Positions 15,007 to 22,650 of a stretch of DNA of 30,709 bases are shown here, piece after piece. The notes below the pieces were generated by a model that ran no database searches, was not told the DNA's origin, and saw nothing but the letters and a program-made list of their open reading frames with translations. Both the position numbers and the translations under genes were made by a program. The DNA is from an uncultured Slackia sp. GTDB taxonomy: Bacteria > Actinomycetota > Coriobacteriia > Coriobacteriales > Eggerthellaceae. The number at the start of each line of letters is the position of its first letter. The stretch's first letter is position 1. The stretch is from the NCBI GenBank assembly GCA_934646845.1, contig CAKUEV010000003.1:1-30709 (forward strand), in the 5' to 3' direction.

Positions 15007-16428
15007 ATGGATACAATAATTAATGCTCTCACTCAAATCGATGCTGTCGTATGGGGCCCGGCGATGATTTGCCTGCTCTTGGGCTCGCATATCTTCCTGA
15101 CCATTCGCACAGGGTTCATTCAGCGCAAGCTGCCGACAGCCATCAAATTGTCCCTCGCCAAAGACGAAGACGCCGAAGGCGACGTAAGCCAATTTGGCGC
15201 GCTCGTCACGGCGCTCGCGGGCACCATCGGCACGGGATCTATCGTCGGCGTTGCCACCGCGATTATCGCTGGCGGCCCGGGCGCCGTGTTCTGGATGTGG
15301 CTCACCGGCGTATTCGGCATCGCGACCAAATACTGCGAGGTATTCGCGTCGGTCAAATACCGCGTGAAAGATCACAAGGGCGAAATGCTCGGCGGCGCGA
15401 TGTACGCATGGGAGCGCGCGTTTAAACGCCCCGATGGCAGCGTGCCCGGGTGGGCCAAGCTCGGCGCCGTAGCGTTTGCCGCCTTCGCCGTTATCGCCAC
15501 CATCGGCACGGGCTCCGCGGTGCAGTCGGCGGCTATCACCGGCATCATCGAGTCGAGCTTCCCGGGCGTTCCCGATTGGGCTATCGCGCTCGTGATCGCC
15601 ATCGCCGTGGCGCTCGTTATTTTCGGCGGCGTGAAATCCATCTCGAGCGTTGCCGAGAAGCTCGTGCCATTCATGGCCATCGCTTACTTTGGCGGCTGCA
15701 TGGTTATCCTCGCCATCAATTGGCAATACGTCGGCCCCGCGCTCGCGATGATTTTCGAATGCGCGTTCACCTCAAAGGCCGCATTCGGCGGCGCCGTGGG
15801 TTCGGGCATCATGGTCGCCTTGCAGTTCGGCTGCGCGCGCGGCTTGTTCTCGAACGAATCGGGCTTGGGCTCGGCCCCTATCGTGGCGGCTGCCGCTGCA
15901 ACGAAGAACCCCGCACGTCAGGCGCTCGTCGCCATGACGGGCACGTTCTGGTCGACCGTCGTAATTTGCGCCGTTACGGGCATCGTGCTCGTTGCCGTTG
16001 GCATCGCCAATCCCGGCCTTATCGAGAATGGCGGCATTAAGGAAGGCGCCGCGCTCGCTTCGGCGGCGTTCGCGACCATTCCTTACATTGGCACCCCGAT
16101 CCTTGTGCTCGGCATGGTGAGCTTCGCGTACTCCACCATTTTGGGCTGGAGTTACTACGGAAACCGCTGCGTGACCTACCTGTTCGGCGCGAAAGCGCAG
16201 CTTCCTTACCAGGTGTTCTACGTGATCATCGGCTTTTTGGGCGCCGTCGGAATCGGCGACGCAGTCTGGCTCGTTTCCGACATCGGCAATGCGCTCATGG
16301 CTATTCCGAACATCATCATGGTGCTCGTGCTTTCGGGCCTTATCGCTCGCGAAACCAAGCATTATGTCTACGATGGCAATCTCGATGAAGTGTGTGAAGA
16401 CGAAATTCCCACGATTGAATCGAAGTAG
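15007..16428 (+). CDS. Sodium:alanine/glycine symporter family protein (AGCS)
   Basis: 473-residue secondary transporter of the AGCS family, importing alanine, glycine or similar small amino acids with Na+. The start at ATG 15007 (MDTIINALTQ) aligns with the family N-terminus just before VVWGPAMICLLLGSHIFLTIRTGF. The upstream GTG at 14989 would add six residues and overlap the promoter. Key motifs: GDVSQFGALVTALAGTIGTGSI with GVATAI (sodium and substrate region), GGPGAVFWMWLTG, and the signature LQFGCARGLFSNESGLGSAP near residue 275. The remaining helices complete about ten hydrophobic segments. It is a single-gene unit: promoter directly before, terminator 46 bases after. Substrate choice among Ala, Gly and others cannot be read from the sequence. 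Confidence 0.92.
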   Translation: MDTIINALTQIDAVVWGPAMICLLLGSHIFLTIRTGFIQRKLPTAIKLSLAKDEDAEGDVSQFGALVTALAGTIGTGSIVGVATAIIAGGPGAVFWMWLTGVFGIATKYCEVFASVKYRVKDHKGEMLGGAMYAWERAFKRPDGSVPGWAKLGAVAFAAFAVIATIGTGSAVQSAAITGIIESSFPGVPDWAIALVIAIAVALVIFGGVKSISSVAEKLVPFMAIAYFGGCMVILAINWQYVGPALAMIFECAFTSKAAFGGAVGSGIMVALQFGCARGLFSNESGLGSAPIVAAAAATKNPARQALVAMTGTFWSTVVICAVTGIVLVAVGIANPGLIENGGIKEGAALASAAFATIPYIGTPILVLGMVSFAYSTILGWSYYGNRCVTYLFGAKAQLPYQVFYVIIGFLGAVGIGDAVWLVSDIGNALMAIPNIIMVLVLSGLIARETKHYVYDGNLDEVCEDEIPTIESK

Positions 16429-16474
16429 TTCGGCGAAGAGTTCTGCCAAGCGGCGCAAATAGAATATGCACGTG

Positions 16475-16502
16475 AACGGCGGCCATTGAGCCGCCGTTTT
16501 TA
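16475..16502 (+). terminator. Intrinsic terminator after the AGCS gene
   Basis: The 9-bp stem AACGGCGGC/GCCGCCGTT with a CATTGA loop runs directly into TTTTTA. It is a textbook rho-independent terminator. Confidence 0.92.
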
Positions 16503-16676
16503 TGGCTGAAACACCTCGTCGCAATAACGCAGAAGGGGAGGGAGCCACTCGCCATCGCGATGCGCCATAGGCTGCATGCGCAATTCCGCTCGCGCGAGTA
16601 TTTATGCCATTCGTCCCGATTTATCACCCAAGCTTATGAATTCGCCGCCGTTTGCCGCGCGAACATGCCGCTTACC
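16503..16676. other. Intergenic stretch between two terminators, no gene seen
   Basis: About 170 bases between the AGCS terminator and a second terminator-like hairpin. The only ORF (22 codons from 16503) has no ribosome site. Weak -10-like sequences (for example TATTTA near 16602) are present without good -35 partners. A short RNA ending at the second hairpin is possible but unproven. Confidence 0.4.
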
Positions 16677-16705
16677 GCCGCTTTAGTCCACTAAAGCGGC
16701 TTTCT
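16677..16705 (+). terminator. Second, orphan terminator-like hairpin
   Basis: A perfect 10-bp stem, GCCGCTTTAG/CTAAAGCGGC with loop TCCA, is followed by TTTCT. It lies about 175 bases after the AGCS terminator and about 70 bases before the next gene. It is either a backup terminator, the end of a small RNA, or a leader attenuator for the downstream gene. Confidence 0.7.
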
Positions 16706-16772
16706 GTAACCCATACGCAACACGTTCGTTACAATTTCGCCAGCCATTGAGAGGCGAGGAGAAACATACCGC

Positions 16773-17366
16773 ATGTACGACAAGCACACGGAAGAGCAGG
16801 AGCAGGCGGCCCACAGGCCGAAGCCCGGAAACGAGATTACCGCCAAAAGCGAACTCGTCCTTGAACGTTTGCTCGCCGCGCATGGGGCGTGGTTCGATGT
16901 ATCGCGAGACGTCACCGTCGCTGGCCGCGCTTTTCGCGCGCTCGCGCAGTTCCATTCCTTCGGCGAGCAATATGTGCTCGTGAAGCGCGTGAAGCTGTGG
17001 GAAGCCGAGGAGCACGAGTACATGTTGTTTGACGTGCGCGACCACATCGATGCCGAGGCGGCGCGTTCCTACGTCGAGTTCATGAAGAACGAAGCGCTCG
17101 AACTCGTGAAGCCCGAACCGAACCATATGTCCTCGTTCAGAACGCTGGTCGTGATCGCCAATTCGGCGAGCGATGAAGCATGCTCCCTGTTCCGCAAAAC
17201 GAACCACCGCAAGAATTTCATGTGGGGGATTCGCGGATGGAGCGACGTGCGACTCGCGCTCATCGATTTGTCGAAGCCGCAAGGCTCCCGCGTCGTATGC
17301 AACGGCGTCGCCAAGCGCATTCGCAAATCGCTTGAGGCGAATGCCACCGACACGCTTCGCGACTAG
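16773..17366 (+). CDS. Conserved protein of unknown function
   Basis: 197-residue soluble protein with no signal peptide or membrane segment. I do not recognise a characterised family. A charged N-terminal tail (~25 residues) precedes an alpha/beta body. Motifs that look conserved rather than random are FHSFGEQYVLVKRVKLWEAEEHEY (residues ~60-85), a LVVIANSASDEA stretch (~127-138), and NFMWGIRGWSDVRLALIDLSK (~150-170). The YVLVKRVKLWEA-EHEY and WGIRGW-DVRL patterns resemble a small uncharacterised Firmicutes/Actinobacteria family I recall only vaguely. AGGAGA at 16757-16762 supports ATG 16773, and TACAAT at 16730 may be its -10. It lies between an amino-acid symporter and CstA and ends 105 bases before the latter, so it may be co-transcribed with it. 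Confidence 0.7.
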   Translation: MYDKHTEEQEQAAHRPKPGNEITAKSELVLERLLAAHGAWFDVSRDVTVAGRAFRALAQFHSFGEQYVLVKRVKLWEAEEHEYMLFDVRDHIDAEAARSYVEFMKNEALELVKPEPNHMSSFRTLVVIANSASDEACSLFRKTNHRKNFMWGIRGWSDVRLALIDLSKPQGSRVVCNGVAKRIRKSLEANATDTLRD

Positions 17367-17471
17367 TCGTTTCAAGCTCTCTATGGCACAGGCCGCTCGT
17401 CAGGTTGCCACGACGCTGCGGCCACCCCTGGGCGTTCTCGCCCAACGTTGCTATTTATAGAGGAGTTTTAC

Positions 17472-19220
17472 ATGAATGCCATGCTGGTTCTGCTCATCGG
17501 CGCGGCTATCCTCGTCGTGGGCTATATCTTCTACGGCGGTTGGCTTGCCAAGCAATGGGGCGTCAACGCCGATCGCGTAACGCCTGCCCACGAATTCGAG
17601 GACGGCGTCGACTACGTTCCCGCCAAGCCTTACGTCGTTTTGGGCCACCATTTCTCGTCCATCGCGGGCGCGGGCCCCATTAACGGCCCCATTCAGGCAG
17701 CCGTGTTCGGCTGGGTTCCCGTGCTTTTGTGGGTACTCATTGGCGGCATCTTCTTCGGAGCCATGCACGACTTCGGCGCTCTGTTCGCGTCGCTGCGCCA
17801 TAAGGGCCAAACGCTCGCGAGCGTTATCCAGGAAAACATCGACGACACCGCGAAGAAGCTGTTCTGCGTTTTCGCGTACCTCACGCTGATCCTGGTCGTC
17901 GCCGCCTTCGCGTCCATCGTCGCCGGCACCTTCGCCGTGGTTCCCAACGCCGACGGCGTGGTGGAAATGACGGGCACGAATCTCGCCAACAGCCGCACCG
18001 CCATGATTTCCGTGCTGTTCATCGTTGCAGCCGTCATTTGGGGCATCGCGCTTCGCGGCCGCTCCATTCCCGGTCCCGTGAACATCGCGCTGGCAATCGT
18101 CGTCATTGTTGCGGTGGTTGCCATCGGCTACAACTTCCCGGTTTTCGAGCTGAACAACTTCACCTGGATGTGGATCGTAGGCGCCTACATTCTGGTCGCT
18201 TCGGTCGCCCCGGTGTGGATTCTGCTGCAGCCGCGCGACTACCTTTCGAGCTACCTGCTCTACGGCATGATCGCGCTCGCGCTGGTCGGCATCATTGGCG
18301 CAGGCGTCACCGGCGCTGCCACCAATCTGGACATTCCAGCGTTTACCGGTTTCACCGCCGTGAAGGGCGACAGCAAAGTCGCGACCACGGGCTTCCTGTT
18401 CCCGGCGCTGTTCATCACCATCGCGTGCGGCGCGATTTCGGGCTTCCACAGCCTGGTGGCTTCGGGCACCACGTCCAAGCAGCTCGACCATGAAAGCGAA
18501 GCGCAGCCCATCGCCTATGGCGGCATGCTGCTCGAGTGCCTGGTCGCGATTATTTCGCTGTGCGCCGTGGCGTTCGTGTTCGACGGCTACATGGACGGCA
18601 CCTATGCATCGCCCACGCAGGTTTTCGCAGGCGGCCTCTCGCAGATGCTCGGCTGCATCCCTGGCCTTTCCGGCGCTGAGGACATTGCATACTCGCTGCT
18701 GATTCTGGCCGTTTCGGTGTTCTGCCTGACTTCGCTCGACACTGCAACCCGCCTTGGCCGCTACATGTTCCAGGAGCTCTTCATTCCCGCAGGCAAGACC
18801 CGCGAAGAGCTTTCCGGTTGGCGCAAGTTCTTCTCGAATCCCGTTGTGGCGACCCTTATCACGGTGACGCTCGGCGTTGCGCTCGGCCTTACCGGCTACC
18901 AGCTCGTGTGGCCGCTGTTCGGCGCCGCCAACCAGCTGCTCGCTGCGCTTGGCCTGTTGGCCGTGTGCGCGTGGCTCGGCAATGCCGGCCGCAACAACAA
19001 GATGTTCTATGTTCCCATGGTGTTCATGCTCATCGTGACGCTGACCTCGCTCGTGCTTACCATGCAGGCGAAGTTCCTGGCCATCGCAGGCGGCGCACTC
19101 ACGCTGGCCAACGGCCTGCAGCTCGTGCTCGCGGTGCTGCTTGCGGTGCTTGCCGTAGTGCTTGCCGTCAAGGGTGCGCGCGTGATTTTTGGCAACAAGA
19201 AGAAGGAAATCACCGAGTAG
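17472..19220 (+). CDS. cstA: Carbon starvation protein CstA family transporter
   Basis: 582-residue polytopic membrane protein of the CstA/BtsT family, whose members import peptides or pyruvate. The start at ATG 17472 has AGAGGAG spaced 6 bases upstream; a TTG codon at 17448 is rejected. Family hallmarks: IFYGGWLAKQWG (helix 1), the DYVPAKPYVVLGHHFSSIAG segment followed by GAGPINGPIQAAVFGW (residues ~48-80), then GAMHDFGALFASLRHKGQTL, and SGFHSLVASGTTSKQL (residues ~325-340). About 16 hydrophobic segments are visible. The length matches the shorter CstA form found in Firmicutes and Actinobacteria rather than the 701-residue E. coli protein. A small TGGGCG/CGCCCA hairpin lies just before the ribosome site. 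A UUCG-loop terminator follows. Whether the substrate is pyruvate or peptides is open. Confidence 0.93.
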   Translation: MNAMLVLLIGAAILVVGYIFYGGWLAKQWGVNADRVTPAHEFEDGVDYVPAKPYVVLGHHFSSIAGAGPINGPIQAAVFGWVPVLLWVLIGGIFFGAMHDFGALFASLRHKGQTLASVIQENIDDTAKKLFCVFAYLTLILVVAAFASIVAGTFAVVPNADGVVEMTGTNLANSRTAMISVLFIVAAVIWGIALRGRSIPGPVNIALAIVVIVAVVAIGYNFPVFELNNFTWMWIVGAYILVASVAPVWILLQPRDYLSSYLLYGMIALALVGIIGAGVTGAATNLDIPAFTGFTAVKGDSKVATTGFLFPALFITIACGAISGFHSLVASGTTSKQLDHESEAQPIAYGGMLLECLVAIISLCAVAFVFDGYMDGTYASPTQVFAGGLSQMLGCIPGLSGAEDIAYSLLILAVSVFCLTSLDTATRLGRYMFQELFIPAGKTREELSGWRKFFSNPVVATLITVTLGVALGLTGYQLVWPLFGAANQLLAALGLLAVCAWLGNAGRNNKMFYVPMVFMLIVTLTSLVLTMQAKFLAIAGGALTLANGLQLVLAVLLAVLAVVLAVKGARVIFGNKKKEITE

Positions 19221-19255
19221 GGCAAATACATTCAACGCAGCCTCATCGCTGCCAC

Positions 19256-19282
19256 AAGGGTCCGCTTCGGCGGGCCCTTTTT
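19256..19282 (+). terminator. Intrinsic terminator after cstA
   Basis: The 10-bp stem AAGGGTCCGC/GCGGGCCCTT (one G-U) is closed by a TTCG tetraloop and followed by TTT. It sits 35 bases after the cstA stop. Confidence 0.92.
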
Positions 19283-19319
19283 CATTGCTTTTCTCTGTCC
19301 CATTCCTTTCATTGCGATA

Positions 19320-19339
19320 CTCATTCTTTTCGTGCGACA
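19320..19339 (+). promoter_or_regulatory. 20-bp shared upstream element, copy 1 (candidate LuxR-regulator site)
   Basis: CTCATTCTTTTCGTGCGACA ends 67 bases before the flavoprotein start at 19407. An identical 20-mer lies at 24276-24295 on the other strand, 71 bases before the second flavoprotein. A weak -10-like GACAAT (19359-19364) follows after 19 bases, which would place the element near -41.5 and over the -35 position. There is no good -35 hexamer of its own, as expected for an activator-dependent promoter. The protein that binds is inferred, not shown. Confidence 0.75.
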
Positions 19340-19352
19340 CGCATCGTGCCTG

Positions 19353-19371
19353 ATTGGAGACAATTTCCAAT
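19353..19371 (+). promoter_or_regulatory. Inverted repeat over the predicted -10/start region
   Basis: ATTGGA (19353-19358) and TCCAAT (19366-19371) form a perfect 6-bp inverted repeat with a 7-base spacer. It overlaps the proposed -10 (GACAAT) of the first flavoprotein gene, so a bound repressor there could block transcription. The repeat is absent before the second flavoprotein gene. Confidence 0.4.
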
Positions 19372-19406
19372 AAGCGGCATAGGCCGCACGAACAAGGAGG
19401 GAAATT

Positions 19407-20963
19407 ATGGGTAAATCTATCGCAAACGAGTCGGGCGTATCTCGCCGTTCGTTCCTCACGGCCGCAAGCATCGGCGCGGCAGGAATCATAGGGGCAAGCA
19501 TGCTTCCTGGATGCTCCAGCGAAAAAGGAACCAGTGCCGAGGGCGACGCATGGGATCTTGAGACCGATATCGTCGTTGTGGGCTCCGGCGCGGCAGGCGT
19601 TGCCGCCGCAGTAACGGCAATCGAAGAAGGATCCGAAGTCGTCATGGTCGAAAAGGCCGACCTCATCGGCGGCGCGTCAAGTGCGACCGTCCAGTATTGC
19701 GCCCCAACGTCTTCGCTGGCAATTCCTCAGAATTTCGATGACGTGACCGATAGCGCAGAGCTCATGTTCGAAAACGCCATGGAAGTTTCCGAGGGAACCG
19801 CCGACCCGTCCCTGGTCAAAATCTGGTGCGACGGCGCAGCTGACGCGATTGACTGGATGATTGATCATGGATGCGAATTCAAAGAAACGCTGAAGATTTG
19901 CGAAGGTCGACAAGGACAGGGCAAATACATCGCAAAAACTGCTGGCGAGCTTACAACGAAGCTCATTCCAATCATTCAAGAAAAGGCAACATTGCTCAAC
20001 AATTGCCCGCTTGAAAGCCTTGTTGCGAATGAAGAAGGCCGCATCGTTGGAGCCGTCTGTCTCGAAGGCGGCAAGGAAAAGCGCATTCGTGCGCGCAAGG
20101 CAGTTGTCATCTGCTCTGGCCCTTGGACCAATGACAAGGTAATGATTCCTCGCCACATGAATGAACTGCCCGAAACTCCCGCCGCGGCTGGAGAGACTTT
20201 CGCTTCACTGGGCATGCCCTACGGCCCGTTTACCGGCGAAGCGATTCGTGCGGCCCAAAAGGCCGGCGCGGCCGTTCGTCATATGGAGTACTGCGTGCCC
20301 GAACCGTGTTATTCGACTTCGGACCTCATGTCGCAGGGTGTCGCTGTCGCAGGTATCACCCGTGTCGTTGGGCAGGTCATGGTAGGCTCAAACGGCAAGC
20401 GATTTACCGATGAAGGCAAAACCCGCGGTGCCATTGCCCGCGATGTGCTCAAACTTGAAGACAACGTGTTCTATCCCGTGCTCGATGGCCATTTCGTTCC
20501 AACGCAGGTAAATCCAAAGGAAGAGGTTCTTCAGAAATGGATCGATGGAGGCTTCGTGGTAACCGCAGACACCCTCGAAGAAGTCGCATCTAAAGCCGAA
20601 TCGAGCTTCGGAATCCCCGCAGACACGCTTATCGCAAGCATCCAAGCCTACAATGAGGGTTGCGGTACTGGCCTGGACGAATTCGGTAAAGACCCCCATT
20701 TCCTTACCCCAATCAACCAGGCGCCATTCTACGTTGGCCCCGTTGAAACTTGCATCATGCTCTATACCCACGGCGGTCTTGACGCAGACGAAAACGCTCG
20801 CGTACGCAACGCCGACGGCAACGTGATCCCCGGCCTTTACGCAGCTGGAATGTGCACGGGCGGACAATTCGGCACCGACACCGTTTCGGGAAGCTGGCAA
20901 ACAAACTCCATCGTATTCGGTAGAATTGCGGGTGCGAATGCATCGAAGGAAACTGCAGAATAA
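19407..20963 (+). CDS. Tat-exported FAD-dependent reductase lipoprotein (fumarate/urocanate reductase superfamily), 1
   Basis: 518-residue flavoprotein of the FAD_binding_2 superfamily, probably a respiratory reductase outside the cytoplasmic membrane. Residues 12-18 hold the twin-arginine motif SRRSFL. A hydrophobic stretch and a lipobox (MLPGCS, Cys36) follow, predicting a Tat-exported lipoprotein. The FAD dinucleotide motif is VVGSGAAGVAAA (~57-68), with the ribose Glu in MVEKAD. SNGKRFTDEGKTRGA keeps an Arg at the position of the fumarate reductase proton-donor Arg. The usual HHTMGG substrate-binding motif is replaced by LYTHGG, and the NR before LGGNA by DT, so fumarate is an unlikely substrate. 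There is no haem motif or FMN-binding domain, so electrons must come from another protein. AAGGAGG precedes ATG 19407. The LuxR regulator gene follows in the same direction. Confidence 0.88.
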   Translation: MGKSIANESGVSRRSFLTAASIGAAGIIGASMLPGCSSEKGTSAEGDAWDLETDIVVVGSGAAGVAAAVTAIEEGSEVVMVEKADLIGGASSATVQYCAPTSSLAIPQNFDDVTDSAELMFENAMEVSEGTADPSLVKIWCDGAADAIDWMIDHGCEFKETLKICEGRQGQGKYIAKTAGELTTKLIPIIQEKATLLNNCPLESLVANEEGRIVGAVCLEGGKEKRIRARKAVVICSGPWTNDKVMIPRHMNELPETPAAAGETFASLGMPYGPFTGEAIRAAQKAGAAVRHMEYCVPEPCYSTSDLMSQGVAVAGITRVVGQVMVGSNGKRFTDEGKTRGAIARDVLKLEDNVFYPVLDGHFVPTQVNPKEEVLQKWIDGGFVVTADTLEEVASKAESSFGIPADTLIASIQAYNEGCGTGLDEFGKDPHFLTPINQAPFYVGPVETCIMLYTHGGLDADENARVRNADGNVIPGLYAAGMCTGGQFGTDTVSGSWQTNSIVFGRIAGANASKETAE

Positions 20964-21015
20964 GGCGTTGCGCCAGCCGCTATAACGCTTTCAATTCTCA
21001 ATATGAGGGAACTAG

Positions 21016-21045
21016 ACGGAGCTTGCGCAACGCAAGCTCCGTTTC
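21016..21045 (+). terminator. Hairpin between flavoprotein 1 and the LuxR gene
   Basis: A perfect 12-bp stem, ACGGAGCTTGCG/CGCAAGCTCCGT with loop CAA, is followed by only three T residues. It ends 7 bases before the Shine-Dalgarno of the regulator gene. It is probably a leaky terminator that lowers regulator expression relative to the reductase. Confidence 0.7.
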
Positions 21046-21061
21046 GTGCACGGAGGGACTT

Positions 21062-22618
21062 ATGAGGATTGCCGCCGATGCGAACATAACAAAAACAAGG
21101 CGTATGGCACTCGCCGCAATCGCGGTGATGGGTTTCGGCCTGCTTCAGGGAGCACGCTTCATCGATGTTAATTCAGGACCCTACAGCGCGCATTCGCTTG
21201 CGCTTTTCGGCCTATTCGTCGATGGCACGACTCTGCTTACCGTCGCCGTGCTTTCGTATTTAGGGAAAATTGACGACAACCGCAAACTCTACTGTGCAGG
21301 AGCGATTTCGTGCGCGCTCTATCTCGCTCTATCGCTTTTCAATCTTGGCGACGCGGCCATTCACCAGGTATTCGCCGGTCTCACATGGTCGCTCAACGTT
21401 CTATGTTGGATGGAAATCTTCACCAACTACAAACCACGCTTCGCCCTCATCATGATTGCGCTTGCCTACGCGGTGAATGTTGCGGTGAAACCGCTCCTCG
21501 GGGCCTTAGACCTGCCGGTCGATGGCGCACTCGCCGCATTCATGGCCATTTCAATTGTCCTACTCGGCATTTGCATTCGCTACGATAAGGCGATTGCTCA
21601 TGACACCCTCGTACATGAACGAGCTTCCAGTGACGCACCGTGTCACGAAACGACCACGCTTTCGGAGGCATTTTCCCGCGCACGCCGAGCCGTCGCCTGC
21701 GCTTTTGCCTTTTCTTTTGTTTGTGGATTCGTTATCGAAGCTGACTTGCTTGCCACGAGCATGGAATACGCGCAAAGCAACGAAACGGCGTTCATTTGTC
21801 TCGCCGCAGCAATTCTTATGGTCTGCACGTTACTCGTTTTTTCGATTCGGAAAGCGAATATCGATTACATGTGCCCCATAGCCGCCGCCTGGATCGCAAC
21901 GGCGTTGTTCACGCGATCTACGGGATTGCTCGAAGATTCGGTATCGGGCAGTATCATGACCGCAACATTGATTTCATTTTACGTGTTACTCTGGCTCATG
22001 CTTGTGAGCGAAGCTCACGAGAGGAAGCTCCCCGCGTTTTTCCTGCTCGGCCTTGCCCTGGGAGTCGCACGTTTGTCAGTTATGGCGGGTCGGACATGCG
22101 CCGACTGGGCCATTGGCGGCAACCTCATCGTTCAGAGCGCTGTAAGCGCCGTAAGTCTTTGGGCGCTTGCAATTGCCGTTTCGGCCATATTCTTCGCCTA
22201 TTTGCGTTATTCCTCAAAACGCTTACGGGGCGGCTTCGACGAAACCGCCCCCGATGAAGACAGACAGCAATCGTCCCGCATAGAGACGGTCGAGCCAAAA
22301 AAGGTCGCAAGCGATACAACACTGACAAGCGAAGAGATTACGCCAATTGTCTCAGACACAGACCCGTGGGACGAAGCATTCGATATGCTTGTACGGCGCT
22401 ACGCCCTCTCCGACCGCGAGGCACAAATCGTGCGCGAATTCGCTGCCGGACGAAGCGCGAGATATTTAGCTGAGTGGTATATGCTCTCGGAGCATACTGT
22501 TAAAACGCACTTGCGCAGGGCGTATACAAAAATCGGTGTGCATTCGCGTCAAGAGCTTATTGACGCAATAGAAGAAATGCGCGCCGAATCATTCAAAAAC
22601 ACGAGAGAAAAGGCATAG
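21062..22618 (+). CDS. 12-TM membrane-anchored LuxR-family transcriptional regulator
   Basis: 518-residue protein joining a membrane sensor to a DNA-binding domain. About twelve hydrophobic segments fill residues ~15-390, from MALAAIAVMGFGLLQG through VSLWALAIAVSAIFFAYL. A polar linker (~390-440) follows, then a LuxR/GerE helix-turn-helix at ~455-515. Its hallmarks are LSDREAQIVREFAAGRSARY, then LSEHTVKTHLRRAYTKIGVH, then SRQELIDAIE. ATG 21062 has GGAGGG just upstream; a TTG at 21023 lies inside the preceding hairpin and is rejected. Such MFS-like LuxR proteins are abundant in Eggerthellaceae and are often encoded beside Tat-flavoprotein reductases (established pattern). Here one lies between two reductases sharing an upstream 20-mer, so it is the likely regulator of both. 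It probably senses the substrate in or outside the membrane. Confidence 0.9.
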   Translation: MRIAADANITKTRRMALAAIAVMGFGLLQGARFIDVNSGPYSAHSLALFGLFVDGTTLLTVAVLSYLGKIDDNRKLYCAGAISCALYLALSLFNLGDAAIHQVFAGLTWSLNVLCWMEIFTNYKPRFALIMIALAYAVNVAVKPLLGALDLPVDGALAAFMAISIVLLGICIRYDKAIAHDTLVHERASSDAPCHETTTLSEAFSRARRAVACAFAFSFVCGFVIEADLLATSMEYAQSNETAFICLAAAILMVCTLLVFSIRKANIDYMCPIAAAWIATALFTRSTGLLEDSVSGSIMTATLISFYVLLWLMLVSEAHERKLPAFFLLGLALGVARLSVMAGRTCADWAIGGNLIVQSAVSAVSLWALAIAVSAIFFAYLRYSSKRLRGGFDETAPDEDRQQSSRIETVEPKKVASDTTLTSEEITPIVSDTDPWDEAFDMLVRRYALSDREAQIVREFAAGRSARYLAEWYMLSEHTVKTHLRRAYTKIGVHSRQELIDAIEEMRAESFKNTREKA

Positions 22619-22649
22619 CGAGCACCATGAGCTGCCGCCACGCCTTTTC
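22607..22649. terminator. Possible bidirectional terminator between convergent genes
   Basis: GAAAAGGC (22607-22614) and GCCTTTTC (22642-22649) can pair around a 27-base loop. Each side supplies a T-run for the opposite gene. The loop is long, and the left arm overlaps the end of the LuxR gene. It fits the 32-base gap between convergent genes but is weak evidence alone. Confidence 0.35.
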
Positions 22650-22650
22650 A

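Noticed and set aside
16503..16571. 22-codon small ORF after the AGCS terminator
   Set aside because: It starts directly at the terminator T-run with no ribosome site and has no motif.
17451..19370. 639-codon open frame on the minus strand opposite cstA
   Set aside because: Same shadow effect: composition is His/Asn/Glu/Arg-rich with no family match, while the plus strand encodes an unmistakable CstA.
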